DNA of 64,000 bases from an uncultured Lentisphaerota bacterium (GTDB lineage Bacteria > Verrucomicrobiota > Lentisphaeria > Oligosphaerales > CAITYL01). A model generated the notes under the pieces. The model was not told the DNA's origin and did not search any database. It saw nothing but the letters and a program-made list of their open reading frames with translations. Both the position numbers and the translations under genes were made by a program. Shown here in pieces: positions 16,561 to 25,760 of this stretch. Position 1 is the first letter of the stretch; each line of letters starts with the position of its first letter. The DNA lies in the NCBI GenBank assembly GCA_903921725.1, contig CAIXRA010000028.1:61051-125050 (forward strand), written 5' to 3'.

Positions 16561-19536
16561 TCAGCGCAACTCTTCGGGAACACCGCCGGGACCGAACCAG
16601 GCGAGGCCGGCCGGAAGTTCGCCGGCTGCTGCGCCGGACTTGAACCCAACCCGGACTTTGGCGGCGGCGGCCAAGTTAAAGTGGACGCGGCTGACCACGG
16701 CTTCGGACGGGGTCACCACCAGTACGCCGTCCTTCATCTCCGCCGTGCAGTTCCAAGCGGCGAGCGAACCGTCGGCGCGCCGGATGACATAGGCGTTGCC
16801 GACAGCGACCTCGCCAAGGCATTTGAAGATTTCGTGGACGTCGTTGTCGCAGCAGCCGCCGTCGTTGTTGCCCCAGTAGCCGGTGACCCAGGTGTTGGGC
16901 GGGGCCTTGTACCAGCCGGAGAGCATCGGCATATACTGTTCGCCGATGATCCGGTTGGCATGACGCCCCTTGCCGGGCTTCTGCGGGTCGGGCTCGAAGA
17001 CGCCGGCGCGGATGTAGGGGTTGGGGACGAACGCCCAGCGCAGTTCGCCGCTTTGGCCGTCGATGAGCTGGACGCAGGACCCCAGAGCGTTCATCGCCTG
17101 CCGCAGGTAATCCTCCCGGCCCGTGAGCTGGTAGAGATACCAGAGGCCGTAAATCCGCCAGCCCGACCAGCCGTGGGGCGAGTTGAACATGTTGGCCTTC
17201 GCCAGGACATCGTACTGCGCCTCCCAGAAGCGGAGCGAGCCGCCGTTCATGCGGCTGTCGGGGATCAGGATCTGCGAGAGGCAGCGGTGCCCGGAGGCTA
17301 TTTTCTCGGCGGCCTCCAAGTATTTCCGCCGCCGGGCCGGATCGGTCTGGAGCAGGGCGAACATCGAGAGCTGGGTGTAGCTGCATGCAATCATGCCGTC
17401 TTCGTAGGTCAGCTCGCCTTCGGTGTCGATGTTGTCGAGATTCTTGGCCAGATCGTCCATCGCCCGTGTCACCGATGTGTAATGGCGGTCGTAGCGCTCT
17501 TTCCACTTCGGGTCGGCGGCGGCCAGCGTTTTTTCCTGCGCCATCACCTCCATGATCGACTTGGCGATATAGACGACCGAGGTGTAGTGGGTGTGGCGGT
17601 TGCGGTAGGCGCCGTCGGCCCCTTGCTTGGTCATCATGAAATCGGCCAGCGCGGAGGCGAACTCCAGGTCGCGGATGTCGCGGGTCGCGGCGTAGCGGCA
17701 GGCCAGAAGTCCGGCCATGCAGGCGTGGTTCTGGATGCGGTCCTGCCAGGAGGTCGGCAGCATCTTCTTCAGGTCGTACATCAGCGGCATGAGTTCCTGG
17801 AACTTCGCCTCCGCCTGCGCGTCCACCGCGGGATCCGGCATCAGGCGCCGCGCCTGGAAGGCGGGGAAGAACCCGTACCATGACTCGGTGTGCGACGAGG
17901 CCTTCTGCGGCTTGGCCACCGCCTCCGCCCGCGCACGGTCGAGGTACCACGACCACGGCCGCCGCACGGTGATCTTCGCCTCCGAAATCTTCCCTTTCCT
18001 GTCCGTCACTACAAGCGTGTAGACGCCGGGGGCCGTGAGGACATCGCTGCATGTCATATAGACGCCTGTTTCCGTATTGCAGCGATCCATTGTGGCCTCT
18101 TTGCCATCCGGACCGGCAAGGATCAGGGATTTCAGGCCGGAAAGGGCAAAGACCGTGCCGGTGACTCTTTCGCCAGCCTCGAGTGTGTAGCGGTTGAGCT
18201 CGAACATCGGCGCCAACGCCAGCTCCGACGCCTTGATGGCGACCTGGTCGAGGCTGCCGCACGGCGCCAGGCACACCCGCCAGCTCTTCGTCTCGCCCGG
18301 GGCCAGCGTGTCGAGCCCCTGTGGGTGGCGCTCCGGCAGCGGTCCGGCGTTGAGCAAGTCGAGGTTGAGTGTGAAGATGCGGTGGCCGCCGCCGTTGTAG
18401 TCGACGCTCCAGGAGGCGACGGCGTCGGGCGAGGCAATCACCAGAATCCGGCCGTCGGGCGCCATCGCGTAGCCCCAGAAATGGGTTTTCTCGCAGCGCA
18501 GCAGGGTGGGGAAGAAGCGGCTGTTCCAGTCGGGCCATTTCTCCATCCAGGTGTCGAGGCCGAGCTTGATTCCGGCGGTCTCCGGCTTCCACGGCTTGCC
18601 GGTGCTGTTGGTTGCGGAGGCGACGATGGCCGTCCGCCCGTCCTTTTCCTGCCGGTACTCGATGCGGAAGCGGATGCCGTCGCGTACGACCTCGTAGGCG
18701 GGCTTGCCGGCTTCAACCTGGCGCAGGCGCAGCTGTTTCTCGCCACCGTCCCAACGACCGTACCAGGCGGGTCCGGCATGGCTGTCGGAGCGGAACTGCA
18801 CCGGCTGCAGCCTGCCGTCGCCGAAGTCGCCGGAGAAGGCGCGGATTCGTCCGGAGCGGTCGAGTTCGGCCTGCCATGGCTTGTCGCCAATCTTCACTCC
18901 AGGTTCCCGCACCGCCCCGACGGTCGGCGTTCCGGCGGCCTTGAATTCTTCGAACATCACCGGCATCCCGTAGGTGCGGACACCGATGGCGGCAATGTCG
19001 GGCAGGCAGTCCGCCAGCTCCTCCTCGACCAGCCAGGCGGGTTCAGCCCCGCCGTCCGGCCAGACCTTCATCCGCACCAACCCCTCGGCGGCTTCGACCT
19101 TCATGGTGTGCCACTTGCCGGGCGGCAGCTCTTTCCGGACGGTTGTCCGGTTGAAGAATCCGATCTCGCATTCGCCGACCGGCAAGTCCGGCGCGCGAAA
19201 GATGATCATCGAGTAAAGCCGTTTGCCCCGATCCTTGCCGTAGAGGGCGATCGCCGCCGATGCCCACTCCGGAGCCGCGCCCTTTTCCGGCATCAAACAA
19301 CGGACTTGTGCCGACAGGCTGGCGTCGGCATTGCCGAGCGCCAGTGGCGCGGCCACCGCGCCGGCGACAATGGTGCGTGCGTCAATCGCCCGCACACTGG
19401 CGGCCCCATGGTTGTCGACGCCTTCCAGCTTCTGGAAATCCGCCAGCGTTGCCGGTGCTTCAAGCGCCGCCGCACACGCCGTGGCGCAGGCCAGGCACAG
19501 GGCGGGAAGGAACAGCAGGGGCAGGGCTCGGCGCAT
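16561..19536 (-). CDS. Large secreted carbohydrate-active protein, likely (alpha/alpha) toroid
   Basis: 991 residues with an N-terminal signal sequence (LPLLFLPALCLACATACAAA). Residues ~25-210 resemble a laminin-G/LamG-like sandwich (YSMIIFRAPD, PPGKWHTMKVEA). A beta-rich region follows to ~530. The C-terminal ~430 residues are helical with aromatic-rich repeats (RNRHTHYTSVVYIAKS, NSPHGWSGWRIYGLWYLYQ) typical of (alpha/alpha)n-barrel lyases and glycosidases. I cannot assign a CAZy family, and no catalytic residues are claimed. A TTGACG-N16-TATGGT promoter and a palindrome precede it, an AraC gene lies upstream and a GH3 relic downstream. Together these suggest an inducible polysaccharide-utilisation locus. 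Confidence 0.7.
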   Translation of the reverse strand: MRRALPLLFLPALCLACATACAAALEAPATLADFQKLEGVDNHGAASVRAIDARTIVAGAVAAPLALGNADASLSAQVRCLMPEKGAAPEWASAAIALYGKDRGKRLYSMIIFRAPDLPVGECEIGFFNRTTVRKELPPGKWHTMKVEAAEGLVRMKVWPDGGAEPAWLVEEELADCLPDIAAIGVRTYGMPVMFEEFKAAGTPTVGAVREPGVKIGDKPWQAELDRSGRIRAFSGDFGDGRLQPVQFRSDSHAGPAWYGRWDGGEKQLRLRQVEAGKPAYEVVRDGIRFRIEYRQEKDGRTAIVASATNSTGKPWKPETAGIKLGLDTWMEKWPDWNSRFFPTLLRCEKTHFWGYAMAPDGRILVIASPDAVASWSVDYNGGGHRIFTLNLDLLNAGPLPERHPQGLDTLAPGETKSWRVCLAPCGSLDQVAIKASELALAPMFELNRYTLEAGERVTGTVFALSGLKSLILAGPDGKEATMDRCNTETGVYMTCSDVLTAPGVYTLVVTDRKGKISEAKITVRRPWSWYLDRARAEAVAKPQKASSHTESWYGFFPAFQARRLMPDPAVDAQAEAKFQELMPLMYDLKKMLPTSWQDRIQNHACMAGLLACRYAATRDIRDLEFASALADFMMTKQGADGAYRNRHTHYTSVVYIAKSIMEVMAQEKTLAAADPKWKERYDRHYTSVTRAMDDLAKNLDNIDTEGELTYEDGMIACSYTQLSMFALLQTDPARRRKYLEAAEKIASGHRCLSQILIPDSRMNGGSLRFWEAQYDVLAKANMFNSPHGWSGWRIYGLWYLYQLTGREDYLRQAMNALGSCVQLIDGQSGELRWAFVPNPYIRAGVFEPDPQKPGKGRHANRIIGEQYMPMLSGWYKAPPNTWVTGYWGNNDGGCCDNDVHEIFKCLGEVAVGNAYVIRRADGSLAAWNCTAEMKDGVLVVTPSEAVVSRVHFNLAAAAKVRVGFKSGAAAGELPAGLAWFGPGGVPEELR

Positions 19537-19563
19537 GGGTGGTCTCCGGGGTGGTGCGGATTC

Positions 19564-19580
19564 ACGATCGCTGGGATCGT
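19564..19580. promoter_or_regulatory. Operator-like palindrome in the CAZyme promoter
   Basis: ACGATC-N5-GATCGT, immediately downstream of the -10 box and over the expected transcription start. It is a candidate binding site, possibly for the adjacent AraC protein (inference). Confidence 0.4.
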
Positions 19581-19583
19581 TTT

Positions 19584-19611
19584 ACCATAAGCCTGGCCGC
19601 ATGCGCGTCAA
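19584..19611 (-). promoter_or_regulatory. Sigma70-like promoter of the secreted CAZyme gene
   Basis: On the minus strand, TTGACG, 16-nt spacer, TATGGT, giving a start about 40 nt before the gene's ATG. Confidence 0.6.
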
Positions 19612-19703
19612 TGATGCGGGGATGGTAGAGTTCTTCAATTGGTGGGACAAATCTTACCGGTAAAAGGCAGTCCTGTTCATCGTGGGATTGCCCGGCGGTA
19701 AAA

Positions 19704-20567
19704 TCAGTCCCGGCGGCGGAAGGCGCCGGGGCTGGCGCCTATTGCGCGGTGGAAGGTTCGCGAGAACGAATATGGCGAATCGTAGCCGACGAGGGCGGCG
19801 ATGCGGGCCAGCGGATAATCCGTTCCCGAGAGCAGTTCGCGGGCACGGGCCAAGCGAAGGGCGGTGAGTTTCTGAAGCGGCGTCAGTTGATCGTGTTCCT
19901 GCACAATCCGCCGGAATTGCGCGGGTGACAGGCTGAACTGCTGCGCGAGCTCGGGTACTGTCCATGGACGGGCCAGCTGGTTGTCAACTTCCTGCCACAG
20001 CATGTCGAGCCGTTTCCGCTCCGCCGTCCGGCGCGCATCCATGGCCGGCCGGAGAAGACGGTCGAAGTGGATGGCGACGAGTTCGGCCAGCGCTCCGGCC
20101 GCCGTCGCATCTAAATCCTGCCGGAGCGTTTCCCGGATATACTCTTCGGCCATGGCGATACACACGGTGAAATCGATGTCGGTGCGGCGGGTCACCTGCG
20201 CTGGCATCGCATAGCTGGCCGGATTGTCCTCCTTGATGTGGACCCATCCGATTTTCCAGCCCTCGGGCGCCGCCTGGTAGCGGTACGGATTCCGTGCCGG
20301 AAGCAGCCATGCCTCGCCCGGAAGCATGTTGCATTCGCTTCCCGGAGTCTGCAGGATCCCGCGCCCGCCAAGAATGAAGATGACGACATGTTCGTGAAAA
20401 TTGGGCCGCCCCATTTCATACGGGGCCTTTAGGTCGCTGATGCCAGCGTGGCTGAAGCCGCGTTGCACCAGCGGTCGGGAATACGGCCTGTGGACAGGGA
20501 GGAACCGCTCGACGCACCCTGGCGGGATGATGAACGATGTTGTTATTGTTTTGACTTTTTCTGTCAT
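19704..20567 (-). CDS. AraC-family transcriptional regulator
   Basis: 287 residues: an N-terminal cupin-like ligand-binding domain (FHEHVVIFILGGRGIL, LLPARNPYRY) at about 40-130 and a C-terminal pair of helix-turn-helices at about 190-285. The second HTH has the family signature ARIAALVGYDSPYSFSRTFHRAIGASPGAFRR. Such proteins usually activate catabolic genes on binding a sugar. It is same-strand and 167 nt upstream of the secreted carbohydrate-active protein gene, so that gene is the likely target. The effector is unknown. Confidence 0.88.
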   Translation of the reverse strand: MTEKVKTITTSFIIPPGCVERFLPVHRPYSRPLVQRGFSHAGISDLKAPYEMGRPNFHEHVVIFILGGRGILQTPGSECNMLPGEAWLLPARNPYRYQAAPEGWKIGWVHIKEDNPASYAMPAQVTRRTDIDFTVCIAMAEEYIRETLRQDLDATAAGALAELVAIHFDRLLRPAMDARRTAERKRLDMLWQEVDNQLARPWTVPELAQQFSLSPAQFRRIVQEHDQLTPLQKLTALRLARARELLSGTDYPLARIAALVGYDSPYSFSRTFHRAIGASPGAFRRRD

Positions 20568-20828
20568 TTTAAGCCCCCGCGTTCACCGTTATGATAATCC
20601 CTGCCAGTCAATTTTCCTGCGGTTCCGGGTATTTTCTTGCAGGCCAATCATGCCATCATCCGGCAAGAAGGCAGACACGGAAGAAAATGTTGTGTTCCGG
20701 AGCCCCTCTTCCATCTCGTATCGGACACCCGCCACCCGCCGCCGTAACCGGCATGGAAATTATTTCGTGCCGCGATATATTCCGGCTAATAATCATTTGG
20801 TACTCTCGCCTGTAAAAACGGTGGCGTC

Positions 20829-22514
20829 ATGCTTGAAAATCTGTACATCCGGAATTTGGCGGTGGTGTCCGAACTGGAGATTGAGTTCGGCCCGGGATTG
20901 AACACGGTCACCGGCGAGACGGGCGCCGGGAAATCGCTGATTCTCGGCGCGCTGCAGCTGCTGCTTGGCGAACGCGCCAGCCCCTCTGTCATCCGCCAGG
21001 GCGAGAGCCAGTGCGAAATCTCCGCGGGCTTCCGGATGGACGCGGCGCCGGCGGGGCTGAAAACGGCGCTCGCCGCGTTCTTCGATGAGCACGGCGTGGC
21101 GGCGGACGGCGAGGGCGGCCTGCTCCTGCGCCGGGTCATCGCCGCCGCCGGCACCAGAAATTATATCAACTCATCTCCGGTCACGCTGCAGCTCCTCAAG
21201 GAACTCGGCGACCTGCTAATCGACATCCACGGCCCGAATGACCACCAGTCGCTCCTCCAGCCACGATGCCAGCTCGGACTCCTGGACGCCTTTGCTGTGA
21301 ACGGGAAGAAACTCGATGCCTGCGCGGCGGCGTTTTCGACGCTGACGGAGAAGCGGGCGGCGCTGGAACGGCTACTCGGGGAGCACCTGTCGCCGCAGGA
21401 GGAGGAGTTCTGCCGCTTCCAGCTCGTCGAAATCGACAAGGCGAAGCCGGAGCCGGGTGAGGATGCGGAAATCGGCGCACGCCACACGATTGTCGCGCAC
21501 CGCCGCACGCTGCTCCAGGCCTGCCAGCAGGCGCGCCAGGGGCTGACGGAGGCGGGCGACGCCGCGGCGGTGGAGACGCTCCGCCTCGCGCTCCAGCAGC
21601 TCCGCGAGGTGGCGGAGATCGACCCGGAGAACGGTGGTCCGTTCCGCGAGCGGCTGGAACAGCTCGTCGAACAGGTCGAAGAGATCAGTTCCGACGTGGA
21701 GCGCTACGCGGACTCGCTCGACCTCGACGAGACCGAGTTGGCGCGCGTCGAGGAGCGCCTCGGTGTCCTCCAGAAGCTGAAGCGCAAATACGGCCCGACG
21801 CTGGAGGACGTGCTCAAGACGGCGGAGTCGCTGCGGGAGAAACTCGACGGTGTCGAGAAGCGTCAGGAGCGCGTTGCCGTGCTGGAGGCGGAGTGTGCGG
21901 CGCTGGAGACGGCGCATCTGGCCGCGTGCCGGGAGTTGCGGAGTTCGCGCGAAACCGCCTCCGGCAAGCTCGCCAAGGCGATTACCGGCAAGCTGCAGAA
22001 GCTCGGATTCGCCCAAGGCGTCTTCGAGGTGCGGCTGGCGGACGCGGCGCCCGGCGCCCACGGCATGGACGCCGCGGAGTTCTGCTTCGCGCCGAACCCC
22101 GGCGAAAAACTGCTCCCGCTCCGCCAGATCGCCAGCAGCGGCGAGATGGCGCGTGTCATGCTCGCCGTGAAGACCATCCTCAGCCACGCCGACCAAGTGC
22201 CGATGCTGGTGTTTGATGAGGTGGACGCGAACATCGGCGGGCGCATCGCCGTCATGGTCGCCGACGAGATGCGCGCCATCGCCGCCTCGCACCAGGTGAT
22301 GTGCATCACGCACCTGCCGCAGATCGCGGCGGCGGGTGCCCGCCACTACCGCGTCAGCAAGGGCTACGCCGACGGCCGCACCTGGACGCAGATGGAGCTG
22401 CTCGACCGGGCCGGCCGCGAGGAGGAGATCACCCGCATGCTCGGCGCCGCCGGCGATTCCCAGGCCGCCCTGGCCCACGCCCGGGAGATGCTGAAAGGCG
22501 CCCGGGAGGAGTGA
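20829..22514 (+). CDS. recN: DNA repair protein RecN
   Basis: 561-residue SMC-like ATPase acting in recombinational repair of double-strand breaks. It shows MLENLYIRNLAVV, Walker A GETGAGKS near residue 35, INSSPVTL, and HGPNDHQSLLQP (the family's HGQxxHQ motif). A central coiled-coil region lies around 150-370. The signature and Walker B segment read QIASSGEMARVMLAVK and LVFDEVDANIGG. Length matches RecN. About 260 nt without recognisable genes separates it from the divergent AraC gene. Confidence 0.94.
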   Translation: MLENLYIRNLAVVSELEIEFGPGLNTVTGETGAGKSLILGALQLLLGERASPSVIRQGESQCEISAGFRMDAAPAGLKTALAAFFDEHGVAADGEGGLLLRRVIAAAGTRNYINSSPVTLQLLKELGDLLIDIHGPNDHQSLLQPRCQLGLLDAFAVNGKKLDACAAAFSTLTEKRAALERLLGEHLSPQEEEFCRFQLVEIDKAKPEPGEDAEIGARHTIVAHRRTLLQACQQARQGLTEAGDAAAVETLRLALQQLREVAEIDPENGGPFRERLEQLVEQVEEISSDVERYADSLDLDETELARVEERLGVLQKLKRKYGPTLEDVLKTAESLREKLDGVEKRQERVAVLEAECAALETAHLAACRELRSSRETASGKLAKAITGKLQKLGFAQGVFEVRLADAAPGAHGMDAAEFCFAPNPGEKLLPLRQIASSGEMARVMLAVKTILSHADQVPMLVFDEVDANIGGRIAVMVADEMRAIAASHQVMCITHLPQIAAAGARHYRVSKGYADGRTWTQMELLDRAGREEEITRMLGAAGDSQAALAHAREMLKGAREE

Positions 22515-22530
22515 AGCTGGGGCGACGGGG

Positions 22531-22560
22531 CGATAACCATCGACAACCACCGATAATCGT
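22531..22560. repeat. Decamer tandem repeat (CGATAACCAT-like, 3 copies)
   Basis: CGATAACCAT, CGACAACCAC and CGATAATCGT in register, between the recN stop and the U32 promoter. One of several short-period tandem repeats in the window. Confidence 0.55.
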
Positions 22561-22613
22561 CGGGGGATTGCGATGGGGATTTGCGGGTGCCGGGCGGTTC
22601 CGATTTTTGGCAT

Positions 22614-22619
22614 TATAAT
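22614..22619 (+). promoter_or_regulatory. -10 box TATAAT of the U32 peptidase gene (possible leaderless start)
   Basis: Perfect TATAAT ending 6 nt before the ATG at 22626, so transcription would begin at or within the start codon. No good -35 hexamer and no Shine-Dalgarno sequence are present. Confidence 0.5.
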
Positions 22620-22625
22620 TCCCGC

Positions 22626-24950
22626 ATGCAGAGATCCATGGGCAAACCCGAAATCCTCGCCCCGGCCGGGGGGCCCGCGGCGCTGGCCGCCGCCGTCGCC
22701 GCGGGGGCGGATGCGGTCTATTTCGGGCTGAAGCAGCTCAACGCGCGGCGCGGCGCGGAGAATTTCCTGCCGGAGACGCTTCCGGAAACGCTGCGCACGC
22801 TGCATGCGGCGGGCGCCCGCGGCTACCTGACGCTGAACATCGATCTGGCTCAGCGCGAGCTCGGCCTAGCCGCGCGCCAGCTTGAACTGGCGCGGCAGTC
22901 GGGCGTCGACGCGGTGCTGGTGCGCGATCCGGCGCTGCTGGCGCTCGTCCCGCTGTTCCCGGAACTGGAGTTCCATTTCAGCACGCAGGCGGGTGTCTCG
23001 TCGAGCGCCGGCGTGCACGCCGCGAAGGAGCTGGGGATCCGGCGCGTGGTGCTGGCGCGGGAGATGAGCCTGGAGGAAATCCGGGCGGCGTCGGCGGTGG
23101 AGGGCGTGGAGACGGAGGTTTTCGTGCAGGGCGCGCTCTGCTTCTGCGCTTCAGGGCGCTGTCTGATGTCGAGCTGGGTCGGCGGACGCAGCGGCAACCG
23201 CGGCGCCTGCACCAGCCCGTGCCGCGTTTCCTGGACGATCAACGGCAAACCGGCCGGACGTCCGCTTTCCATGCACGACCTGAGCCTGGCGGACAAGCTG
23301 GACGCGCTGGCGGCGGCCGGGGTGCGCTCCTTCAAGATCGAAGGCCGGCTGAAAAAACCCGAGTGGGTCGCGCAGGCGGTGGCGCTCTACCGCAGGGCGT
23401 TGGAGAAGGAGACGGCAGAACGGAAAAACGGAAAAACGGAAGAAACAAATGGCGCAGCGGCGCTCGGCGCCTACACCGGCCGCAAGATGACCGCCGGCTT
23501 CCTCGACGGCATGCGGCGCAAGCTCACAGGCACCTCCGGGCGTGTGGCGGCGGAGAACCGGTGTGACGGTGAAGAACCGGCTTTCGCCAACGTCCGGCCG
23601 GTCGGGACCGATGATGAATCGCCCGTTGCCGCCACACCGTCACACGGCCACACCGCCACACTCTTGATGGGGATTACCGTGACCGTTGCCGCCGATGCGA
23701 AAGGCGGCCTGGTCTGGCGCTTCACCTTCGGCGGACATTCCAAAGAGGTGCGGACTCCGCCGCAGCCGGTGAAGAAGCCGGACCGTTCGGCGGACCTCGC
23801 GGAGATCGGGGAACGGCTTGCCGCCGCCGTGCCGAAGGGCGTGCCGTTCGCCGGAATTTCAGCAGTCCGGGGGTGCCATTCCCCGGCCTTGCGATGTGAT
23901 GCAAACGACATGCGGCAGGCTCAAAAGAAGGCTGGAGCCGGACAACCGGAACAATCGAGCGCGAATGGCGAGCGCGAACCTTCAATCCGGCTTCCGCGCA
24001 GCACGGCGAACAAGCTTGCGGACGAGCTGGCGGCCTTCATCCGGCTGGCGCAGAAGGAGCCGGACGGCCAGGTGCGCATCGAACTGCCCGCGGCGGTGAA
24101 GGCGCGTCTGGCGCCCGGCACCCCGCATCCGGAAAACCGGCGCACGCTTGGCGACCGCCCGAACCGTGTCCGCCTCGCCGCCGCTCAGGTTGCGGAGTTC
24201 GCACGCGCGGTGCCGGATGTGGAACTGATTGTGGAACAGGCGGATGCGCCGCTGCTGAAGGCGGCTGATTCTGCTGTAAATCCGCCGGCGTATGCGGCGG
24301 ATGGGATCGATAAGCAAGCACCGCCACACCGCCACACCGCCATACTGCCACACCGGCTCATCGTCGCCCTCCCGCAGGTTTTCTATGAGGCGGAGATTCC
24401 GCAGCTGGAGGCGCTACTGCGGCTTTGCGCGGCGCACGGCGTCCGCGTCGAGGCGAACAGTTGGGACGGCTGGTGGCTGGCGCGGAAATGGAACTGCCGC
24501 ATGGAGGCCGGTCCGGGGCTGATGGCGCTGAATGGAATGGCGGCGTCCGAGCTGCACCGCCTCGGCTGCGAAACGGCCATGCTCTCGGTCGAGGCGGACC
24601 GCGGTCAACTGGAGGACGCCTGCGCGGCCTGTGGCGCGCCGCTGTCGCTGGTCGTCTACGGGCGTCCGGTGCTGATGCACACCCGCGTCTGGTTCCCGGA
24701 TTCGCTGGCGGACGGCGCGGCGTTCACCGACGCCCGCGGCGGCGCGATGCGCATGTGGCGCGGCGGCGCATCCACGTTCCTCCTGCGCCCGGCCGAGCCG
24801 TTCGATCTCTGCGGACTCCGCAATGGGAAGATCCGCGTCCGGCATCTCGTCGCCGACCTGGTCGCCGCCCCCGATCCGCTGAAGGAATGGCGCAATCTCG
24901 GCAAGAATCCCGCCGCGCCCACCTTCAACTACGCCCGCACGCTGCGGTGA
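22626..24950 (+). CDS. U32-family peptidase (with C-terminal DUF3656-like region)
   Basis: 774 residues. The N-terminal TIM-barrel-like U32 domain reads PEILAPAGGPAALAAAVAAG and ADAVYFGLKQLNARRGAENF. The U32 cysteine signature is seen as GALCFCASGRC, SSWVGGRSGNRGACTSPCR. Members include collagenase-like proteases and the RNA hydroxylation factors RlhA/TrhP, so the biochemical role is open. The second half is longer than usual because short repeats are translated in frame: ACGGAAAA octamers near 23418-23445 and two blocks of CCGCCACA octamers at 23629 and 24321. The ORF track starts at 22581, but a TATAAT box at 22614 favours ATG 22626 or 22638. Confidence 0.82.
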   Translation: MQRSMGKPEILAPAGGPAALAAAVAAGADAVYFGLKQLNARRGAENFLPETLPETLRTLHAAGARGYLTLNIDLAQRELGLAARQLELARQSGVDAVLVRDPALLALVPLFPELEFHFSTQAGVSSSAGVHAAKELGIRRVVLAREMSLEEIRAASAVEGVETEVFVQGALCFCASGRCLMSSWVGGRSGNRGACTSPCRVSWTINGKPAGRPLSMHDLSLADKLDALAAAGVRSFKIEGRLKKPEWVAQAVALYRRALEKETAERKNGKTEETNGAAALGAYTGRKMTAGFLDGMRRKLTGTSGRVAAENRCDGEEPAFANVRPVGTDDESPVAATPSHGHTATLLMGITVTVAADAKGGLVWRFTFGGHSKEVRTPPQPVKKPDRSADLAEIGERLAAAVPKGVPFAGISAVRGCHSPALRCDANDMRQAQKKAGAGQPEQSSANGEREPSIRLPRSTANKLADELAAFIRLAQKEPDGQVRIELPAAVKARLAPGTPHPENRRTLGDRPNRVRLAAAQVAEFARAVPDVELIVEQADAPLLKAADSAVNPPAYAADGIDKQAPPHRHTAILPHRLIVALPQVFYEAEIPQLEALLRLCAAHGVRVEANSWDGWWLARKWNCRMEAGPGLMALNGMAASELHRLGCETAMLSVEADRGQLEDACAACGAPLSLVVYGRPVLMHTRVWFPDSLADGAAFTDARGGAMRMWRGGASTFLLRPAEPFDLCGLRNGKIRVRHLVADLVAAPDPLKEWRNLGKNPAAPTFNYARTLR
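23629..23660. repeat. Octamer tandem repeat CCGCCACA x4 inside the U32 gene
   Basis: CCGCCACA, CCGTCACA, CGGCCACA, CCGCCACA in perfect 8-nt register. Upstream GTGTGGCGG and GGTGTGACGGTG (near 23540-23572) form inverted matches to it. Confidence 0.75.
24321..24352. repeat. Octamer tandem repeat CCGCCACA x4 inside the U32 gene, second block
   Basis: CCGCCACA twice, then CCGCCATA and CTGCCACA, translated in frame as PPHRHTAILPH. Confidence 0.75.
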
Positions 24951-25043
24951 CCCCGATTCACTCCTCGGTTGCAACGCAAACGGGGCGGAGCATGCTCAAC
25001 AAAACAGAGCCGTCCGCTGGCTGGGCATCCGCATGTGTACCGC

Positions 25044-25760
25044 TCAACTTTTCTTTCGGATCAACTTTCCTATACCAATGCCGATTAATCCGAAGATGAG
25101 GTAGAGGAAGAAAAACTTCACACCGGTGAGCAGGACAACCGGACGGCCTGTGATGTCGCTGTAGATGAGTGCGCCAATGAAGATAACGCCCATTGCCGGT
25201 ATTGCGGTTCTCCAGCGGATGTTGCCTCGCTTGTTCATGAACAACAGAAAGAGCAGGGGGGAGACAACCTGGCCGACGCAGGAACCCCAAGCAACTGCGG
25301 GAGATGTTGCCCGCATCAATATGGCCGCCGCGACAAGTGCGATTCCTTCGCCGCCGACCAAAACTCCGCCAACAAACCAGGGGTAGTTCCTTTCCGCCCA
25401 CAGTCCGTCTTTCTCCTGCTCCTGCCCGCTGTTCGGCATCCGTTGCTCATTTGCCAGATTCTCTTCTTGTCCAAAAGTCTCGGCGACCGCTTTGCTTGAA
25501 CCGGCCTCGCCGGTTCCGACGCTATTATCAGCATTGCCTGCGTTTCGGCTGGCACCTTCCGCCTGGCCCTTTGCCTTTGTGGCGTTGTCGTGGCACAGAA
25601 AGGAGCAGTAGCCTGACCGGCACCATAGGTTGTATTGCGCGTTGCCGATCATCTTTTCAACCTGCACCTTGCGAAGGCGTATGGCGCAGCCCGGGCAGGT
25701 CTTTTCCGATAGAATGTCGCCGTCCGTGCCCGTTGTTTTCTGCAATTCAGCATCCATCAT
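25044..25760 (-). CDS. Zinc-ribbon plus membrane hypothetical protein
   Basis: 238 residues, not a family I recognise. The N-terminus holds CPGC followed after ~25 residues by CRSGYCSFLC, a plausible zinc ribbon. Residues ~60-125 are polar, Gln/Glu/Ala-rich and probably disordered. The C-terminal half has about four membrane helices (FVGGVLVGGEGIALVAAAIL, VGQVVSPLLFLLFM, IPAMGVIFIGALIYS, FFFLYLIFGLIGIGIGKLI) and ends IRKKS. Base composition is more AT-rich than the surroundings, suggesting recent acquisition. A possible small zinc-ribbon gene overlaps its start by 14 nt. Confidence 0.7.
   Translation of the reverse strand: MMDAELQKTTGTDGDILSEKTCPGCAIRLRKVQVEKMIGNAQYNLWCRSGYCSFLCHDNATKAKGQAEGASRNAGNADNSVGTGEAGSSKAVAETFGQEENLANEQRMPNSGQEQEKDGLWAERNYPWFVGGVLVGGEGIALVAAAILMRATSPAVAWGSCVGQVVSPLLFLLFMNKRGNIRWRTAIPAMGVIFIGALIYSDITGRPVVLLTGVKFFFLYLIFGLIGIGIGKLIRKKS

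Noticed and set aside
20568-20828. tRNA or riboswitch between the AraC gene and recN
   Set aside because: I looked for a cloverleaf and T-loop in this gap and found no consistent stems; only ordinary intergenic sequence is visible.
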